This document shows positions 60,072 to 64,000 of a stretch of DNA of 64,000 bases, in pieces (position 1 is the first letter of the stretch; the number at the start of each line of letters is the position of its first letter). The position numbers were made by a program, and so were the translations under genes. Origin of the DNA: Myxococcales bacterium (GTDB lineage Bacteria; Myxococcota_A; Polyangia; Polyangiales; Polyangiaceae); NCBI GenBank assembly GCA_016706225.1, contig JADJKB010000024.1, positions 186,001 to 250,000 on the forward strand. Direction: 5' to 3'. Under the pieces are notes generated by a model, which ran no database searches, had not been told where the DNA came from, and saw only the letters and a program-made list of their open reading frames with translations.

Positions 60072-60092
60072 CGACAATCGCGACCGGTCATT
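60072..60092 (-). repeat. Right terminal inverted repeat of the IS630 element
   Basis: Read from the end inward: AATGACCGGTCGCGATT, 17/21 identical to the left end and followed by TA. Confidence 0.85.
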
Positions 60093-60138
60093 TAGCGAGG
60101 GCGGCGGGTCTCTCGCTGGAGTGGAACGGCGCTCTTGC

Positions 60139-60741
60139 TCACTCGGCGACTGTGCGGCGCACGCGGTACCGAGCCAGAAACAGCTCTGTGATCGCTCGCA
60201 CTCGACGGGCGATCTCGGCGTCGTCCAGCTGGCCCGCTTGGCCCATCGCGATCTTGATTTGCACGTGGCCGACGAGACCGGCCATGAAATGCTCAGCGGC
60301 AAGCTGCGTGTCTTCCACCTTCAGCTCACCCCGAGCCGTGCGCGCGGCAAGGAACTCTCGGAATCGCCCATAGGTGACGACGGGCCCGTGGGTCCAAACG
60401 ACTCGAGAGAGATCGGGGAATCGGCCGTACTCCCCGAGGCAGACTCGCAGCAAGGTCACTGCACGCTCGCTGCTCACCCCCCGCAGCAGCAAGTGCGCGA
60501 ACTGTTCGAGCGCTTGCTCCAGCGGCTGAGCGTCGTCGAGAACGGCTCCGACGTTCACCACCGACTGCGCGACCTGGTCCATGAGGCCAGCGATGAGGGT
60601 GTCCTTGGCGGGGAAGTACTTGTACAGGGTCGCCTTGGAGCCGCCGACATCCGCGACGATCATGTCCATCGTCGTGCCCGCGAAGCCGTGCTGAGAGAAA
60701 CGCTGCAGGGCCGCGTTCAAGTAGCGCTCGCGACGGTCCAT
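60139..60741 (-). CDS. TetR-family repressor
   Basis: 200 residues from ATG 60741; a TTG at 60801 would add 20 residues that do not look like the family. N-terminal helix-turn-helix: RRERYLNAALQRFSQHGFAG, TTMDMIVADVGGSKATLYKY, FPAKDTLIAGLM. The C-terminal ligand domain (VTLLRVCLGEYGRFPDLSRV, ELKVEDTQLAAEHFMAGLVG) is of the AcrR/TetR_C type with AefR-like wording. It diverges from the cupin gene; the palindrome at 60814 lies between them and is its likely operator, so it probably represses itself and the cupin gene. Confidence 0.9.
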   Translation of the reverse strand: MDRRERYLNAALQRFSQHGFAGTTMDMIVADVGGSKATLYKYFPAKDTLIAGLMDQVAQSVVNVGAVLDDAQPLEQALEQFAHLLLRGVSSERAVTLLRVCLGEYGRFPDLSRVVWTHGPVVTYGRFREFLAARTARGELKVEDTQLAAEHFMAGLVGHVQIKIAMGQAGQLDDAEIARRVRAITELFLARYRVRRTVAE

Positions 60742-60813
60742 GGCGGGCGGAGCATGCCCATTCTTCGGCAGTTCGCGCGCGGTTTCGGGTTCGAGAGGCA
60801 ATTTCGAGTTGAA

Positions 60814-60836
60814 GTGTACTGTACGGTACAGTACAC
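60814..60836. promoter_or_regulatory. Perfect 23-bp palindrome, probable TetR operator
   Basis: Arms GTGTACTGTAC and GTACAGTACAC around a central G, 72 bp from the repressor start and 20 bp from the cupin start. The TACTGTACGGTACAGTA core resembles operators of AcrR-type regulators. Its place over the cupin gene's promoter region suits repression. Confidence 0.75.
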
Positions 60837-60856
60837 AGTGTCAGCAAGGAGATTTC

Positions 60857-61330
60857 ATGACCCAGAATGCCCTTCCAACCCAGCCGGTGATTCAGCGTGG
60901 CGCCGAAGTCGAGCGCATCAACTACTCCCCGAGCAGCCGCTTTCGCATGGTCTTCGATGGCGCGCCGGGGCTGCCGGACTTCTGTGAAGATCACGCCGGC
61001 CGTGGCGACAGCGCGCCCTTGCACCGACATCCGTGGGCGTCGTGGGAGCTGATCATCTCGGGCGAGGTGCGGATGGTGATCGACGGTAACGAGTACACGC
61101 TCGGCGCTGGCGACTCGATCTACGTTCCACCGAACGCAGCGCACACCTACGTGGTGCTCAGCGAGCGCGCCCACACGGTCGGAGTCAACTTGTCGGATGG
61201 GCGTTTTCCCTCGCTGCAGCGCCAAGCAGTACCGCTCTTGCAGGCCGAGGGCGGACCCGACATGCAGAAGCTGGTCATGCTCGCGAAGGAGCACTCAGTC
61301 GAGGTGCTCGGCCCGCCGCTCAAGCTCTAG
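60857..61330 (+). CDS. Cupin-domain protein under TetR control
   Basis: 157 residues from ATG 60857, AAGGAG 6 nt upstream. A single cupin barrel: HAGRGDSAPLHRHPWASWEL contains the His-x-His and Glu of the first metal motif, and GDSIYVPPNAAHTYVVLSER the His of the second. This suits a small metal-dependent dioxygenase, isomerase or sugar-binding cupin. The remaining C-terminal helix has no motif. It overlaps the convergent ABC-F gene by 4 nt (a CTAG shared by both stops). The ligand of the adjacent repressor may be its substrate. Confidence 0.85.
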   Translation: MTQNALPTQPVIQRGAEVERINYSPSSRFRMVFDGAPGLPDFCEDHAGRGDSAPLHRHPWASWELIISGEVRMVIDGNEYTLGAGDSIYVPPNAAHTYVVLSERAHTVGVNLSDGRFPSLQRQAVPLLQAEGGPDMQKLVMLAKEHSVEVLGPPLKL

Positions 61331-62736
61331 GCAATGAGCCGCCGATAGTGCCGCACTCTCACGGCCCGCAAGAACTCGGCATCGTGACTCGCGATCAAGA
61401 GTCCGCCCGGCCAAGCGCGCAGCGTGGCTTCGAGTGCTGAGATCGCCAGCAGATCCAGATCGTCGGTGGGTTCGTCCAGAACGAGCAGCTCCACGGCTGG
61501 CCGCCGCTGAAACAGGCAGATCAGTGCTGCCCGGACCCGTTCGCCGGGGCTCAGCGAGGCGAGTGGACGCTCGGCCAGGGCCAACGGGAACTTGTGGCTC
61601 ACCAGCAGCTTCGCGGCGTCGTCGATCGTGGAGGCTTCGGAGCCGGTGACCAGTCGCTCCAGAAGGGAGTCTGGCGAGCACCAATTCTCAGCGTTCTGGG
61701 CGATGAATCCGAGCCGCGCCGGCTCGGCTGAGACCTGTCCGGAGTCGGGCCGTCGCGCCCCCGCGATGATGTTCAAGAGGGTCGTCTTGCCCGAGCCGTT
61801 TGGACCGGTGACCGCCAGGCGTTCGCGCCGGATTTCAAGGCCGATTCCCTCGAACAGGCAACGGCCGTGAGCATGAGCCGAGACGCCCTTCAGCGTCACG
61901 ATCGGCGCTCCGCTGTCCGCCGGAAGCGGCGGAATCACGACCTCCAGCGGCAACACCACCGAGAGAGCTCGTCGCGCCGACTTCGCCCACTCGCGCAGTC
62001 CGGAGATGCGTTCGCGTTGCAGGACCGCGCGGGTCCCCTGGCTCACCTGTTTGTAGCTGCGTTTTCCGTTGAGGCGGATGCGCGCCGGGCAGCGCCGGAG
62101 CTCGCGGATGCGTCCAACGTTCTTCTTGCGCGCGCGCCGACGTCGGACCGTCGCGTTGTGTTGCTCCTTGTCCAGCAGCCGCGCGAGATTCTGCACGTAC
62201 TTCCGCGTGCAAGCGGCGTCCGTTCGCTCGAGCTCGTCGACCAGCTCGTCGAAGGTCCCCGTGAAGGCCTGGCAGCCGGACTCGGCGACGACGAAGAAAT
62301 CGCGAAACTGACGCAACACTCGCCGGTCGTGGGTCATCACAATCAACGCTCCGCGCCACGTCCTCAGCCGCTCGACGAGCCACTCGACACTGCGCGCGTC
62401 GAGGTCGCGAGTGGGCTCGTCGAGCAGCAAGAGCGCGGGTCGGACCTGGAATGCGTCTTCGAGCGCCAGCTTGCGCCGCTCGCCTGGGCTGAGCGCGGTT
62501 GTCGACCCGAGGTTCTGTCGGACCAGGACTCGCCGGCCATTGCAGGTGACGAGGCCCTGGCGCGGCAGCTCTTCGCCCGACAGGACCTCGAGCAGCGTCG
62601 ACTTGCCCACGCCGTTGCGCCCCACGAGAGCGACGCGGTCCGCTCCCATGCTCAGGCGGAGCTCGCGGATCAGGGGCCGCCCACCAGGAGCGTCGAGCCA
62701 GAGATCCTCGACCTTCAGGATCGGAGCGCGGCTCAT
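61327..62736 (-). CDS. ABC-F family ATPase (ribosome-acting)
   Basis: 469 residues, ATG 62736 overlapping the hflX-like stop by 4 nt (ATGA). Two ABC domains with no membrane part: GRNGVGKST, LSPGERRKL, LLLLDEPTRDLD in the first; GPNGSGKTT, LSPGERVRA and LLVLDEPTDDLD in the second. The ~80-residue linker between them is strongly basic (TVRRRRARKKNVGRIRELRR), the P-site tRNA interaction motif that defines ABC-F. The family includes translation factors and antibiotic-resistance proteins that eject ribosome-bound drugs. Short first-domain size and the paired hflX gene point to ribosome rescue or drug protection; which one is inference. Confidence 0.88.
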   Translation of the reverse strand: MSRAPILKVEDLWLDAPGGRPLIRELRLSMGADRVALVGRNGVGKSTLLEVLSGEELPRQGLVTCNGRRVLVRQNLGSTTALSPGERRKLALEDAFQVRPALLLLDEPTRDLDARSVEWLVERLRTWRGALIVMTHDRRVLRQFRDFFVVAESGCQAFTGTFDELVDELERTDAACTRKYVQNLARLLDKEQHNATVRRRRARKKNVGRIRELRRCPARIRLNGKRSYKQVSQGTRAVLQRERISGLREWAKSARRALSVVLPLEVVIPPLPADSGAPIVTLKGVSAHAHGRCLFEGIGLEIRRERLAVTGPNGSGKTTLLNIIAGARRPDSGQVSAEPARLGFIAQNAENWCSPDSLLERLVTGSEASTIDDAAKLLVSHKFPLALAERPLASLSPGERVRAALICLFQRRPAVELLVLDEPTDDLDLLAISALEATLRAWPGGLLIASHDAEFLRAVRVRHYRRLIA

Positions 62737-63983
62737 GCGCGCACCCTCCCGATCAGCTCGTCGAGCTCGGCCAGGGTGCTCACTTCAGCCTCGATCCCGA
62801 AGCGCATGCCGGCCTCTTCGGGAGTTGTCTCGGTTACGCGGCAGCGTGCGTAGATGAGCTTCGTGGCGGCGGTCGCTTCGTAAGGGACAAAAACCGACCT
62901 CGACGCCCGCGTCTGGCGCGCGATCTTCAGCACGGACTCTCTGAGCCCCGAGACCGCGTCCCGGTCGTGGCTGCTCAGCGCCAGGTACGGGTGACCGTCG
63001 CTCCATTGTTCGAGGGTGCGCCCGTCGAGCGGCCTGTTCAGTAGATCCGCCTTGTTGAACACCAGGAGACGCGGGACCGCCTCGGCGCCGAGCCTGGTCA
63101 GCACCTGCCGTGTGGTCTGCAGGTGCACGTGGATCTCGGGATCCGCAGCGTCTATGACCAAGAGCAGCAGCGAGGCTTCGCGGATCTCGGCCAGCGTGGA
63201 GTCGAAGCTCTCCAAGAGCCGCTCGGGCAGTCGGCGAATGAACCCCACCGTGTCGCTGAGCAGGACATCTCCCCCGTGGCGCGTCAGGCAGCGCGCTGTC
63301 GTGTCGAGGGTCTCGAACGGACGGTCTCGGACTGACAGCTCCGCGCTGGTGAGCGCGTTCATCAGCGAGGTCTTGCCGGCGTTGGTGTAACCAACGAGCA
63401 CAACCCGGTGGCATCGGGCGCGGTGTTTGCGCCGGCCGTCATCGGCATGTTGCAATCGCTCGAGCTCGCGTCGGAGGACCGCGAGGCGCCCGTCGAGTCG
63501 TCGAGCCAAGAGCTCCGATGCGGTCTCGCCGGGGCCTCGTGCGGCCGTCATGCCCCCGGCCTGCTGGTCCATGTTCAGACCGATGCCGCGAATGCGGGGT
63601 CGCAGGTACTGAAGGTGAGCAAGCTCCACCTGGATGCGCGCCCGCGTCGTTCGGGCATGACGCTGAAACACATTCAGGATCACCGCCTCGCGATCACAAA
63701 CCGGCAGCCCCGTTGCGTCCTCCAGGTTGCGCGCTTGAGATGGGCTCAGCTCCGCGTCGAACACCAGCAAGTTCGCCCCACATTCGCGCGCGGAGTTTCC
63801 GATTCGGTTGGCAGTGCCGCTCCGGATCAGGGTGCGCGGGTCGGGCTTGACGAGCTCGTGCTCCTCCTGCCCCACGATGCTGTCGCCCTGGGCCTCGACC
63901 AAGCCCAAGATCTCCGCGAGATTGGTGGTTTGTCCGCGTAGCCGGACCGCCACGACGTAACACCGGTTGCCGTTGGCGCGCAC
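62733..63983 (-). CDS. hflX: HflX-type ribosome-associated GTPase
   Basis: 416 residues from GTG 63983; the frame is open to the window edge, so the true start may lie outside. HflX N-domain (GTANRIGNSARECGANLLVF, LSPSQARNLEDATGLPVCDR, VFQRHARTTRARIQVELAHL), a linker motif RGPGETASELLARR (usual GPGETQLE is altered), and a complete G domain: GYTNAGKTS, DTVGFIRRLP, NKAD and SS. HflX splits stalled or heat-damaged 70S ribosomes. It does not follow hfq as in E. coli but is coupled to an ABC-F gene. The changed GPGET motif suggests a paralogue distinct from housekeeping HflX. Confidence 0.9.
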   Translation of the reverse strand: MRANGNRCYVVAVRLRGQTTNLAEILGLVEAQGDSIVGQEEHELVKPDPRTLIRSGTANRIGNSARECGANLLVFDAELSPSQARNLEDATGLPVCDREAVILNVFQRHARTTRARIQVELAHLQYLRPRIRGIGLNMDQQAGGMTAARGPGETASELLARRLDGRLAVLRRELERLQHADDGRRKHRARCHRVVLVGYTNAGKTSLMNALTSAELSVRDRPFETLDTTARCLTRHGGDVLLSDTVGFIRRLPERLLESFDSTLAEIREASLLLLVIDAADPEIHVHLQTTRQVLTRLGAEAVPRLLVFNKADLLNRPLDGRTLEQWSDGHPYLALSSHDRDAVSGLRESVLKIARQTRASRSVFVPYEATAATKLIYARCRVTETTPEEAGMRFGIEAEVSTLAELDELIGRVRA

Positions 63984-64000
63984 GCTCGCTTCGCGTTCGG

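Larger units (their letters stand above)
58800..60092. mobile_element. IS630-family insertion sequence, 1293 bp
   Basis: Flanked by a duplicated TA (58798-58799 and 60093-60094), the target site used by IS630/Tc1 elements. Terminal inverted repeats start AATGACCG at both ends and match at 17 of 21 positions. It carries one leftward transposase gene interrupted by two compensating single-base indels. The ~200 bp between the transposase start and the right end holds no gene. Insertion fell in the TA of the upstream gene's original TAG stop and left a TAA stop. Confidence 0.9.

Overview
The window is high-GC DNA that looks like a myxobacterium, most likely of the Polyangiales/Sorangiineae type (phylum Myxococcota). 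The evidence is two MYXO-CTERM-like C-termini (Cys-Gly-Cys, one membrane helix, Arg cluster), several lipoproteins with long Gly/Ala/Thr/Ser linkers coded by 15-21 bp tandem repeats, a eukaryote-type Ser/Thr kinase, and codons so GC-rich at position three that the antisense strands of real genes stay open for 500-660 codons. The window is chromosomal. Apart from one IS630-type element I see no plasmid, prophage or CRISPR signature, and no rRNA or convincing tRNA gene.

Layout. 1-6.4 kb: a truncated PhoD-like phosphatase, a Cys-repeat lipoprotein, a PHP-domain MYXO-CTERM protein, a membrane sulfatase-like protein and a gene remnant. 6.4-14.7 kb: an MscS channel with a cyclic-nucleotide domain, bifunctional FtcD, an FKBP lipoprotein, an AlkA-like glycosylase, and a Ser/Thr kinase coupled to a DUF1287 lipoprotein. 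14.8-26.6 kb: two gene stumps joined at a deletion point, RlpA, an OPT transporter, a tail-like membrane protein, YdcH, an EF-G paralogue, a HExxH lipoprotein and an AmgK-type sugar kinase. 26.7-35.8 kb: RsmG, YceI, two related Gly-rich lipoproteins on minisatellites, a frameshifted 5'-3' exonuclease, an outer-membrane barrel, PrsW and a phospholipase C-like lipoprotein. 35.9-43.9 kb: SDR, AraC regulator, DUF4349-barrel fusion, long acyl-CoA dehydrogenase, C45 Ntn hydrolase, GT2 and 5-formyl-THF cyclo-ligase. 43.9-48.9 kb: argD-argF translationally coupled to a P-type ATPase homologue that has lost its catalytic motifs, followed by fur. 49-64 kb: HAD phosphatase, subtilase with a membrane C-terminus, a J-like/HscC chaperone pair, a beta-helix MYXO-CTERM protein, an IS630 element inserted exactly at that gene's stop codon, a TetR/cupin divergent pair with a perfect 23-bp palindrome, and an HflX/ABC-F pair.

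Two themes stand out. First, about twenty genes have a TANNNT-like hexamer (often GCTATGCT or GCTAAGCT) ending 6-12 nt before the start codon with no Shine-Dalgarno sequence, which implies many leaderless mRNAs; genes inside operons or with longer leaders instead carry GAGGAG/AAGGAG. Second, several paralogues keep a fold but lose textbook catalytic residues: the P-type ATPase homologue, the EF-G paralogue and the J-like domain. Three single-base indels, all next to short homopolymers, interrupt two otherwise good reading frames and may be assembly errors rather than mutations.
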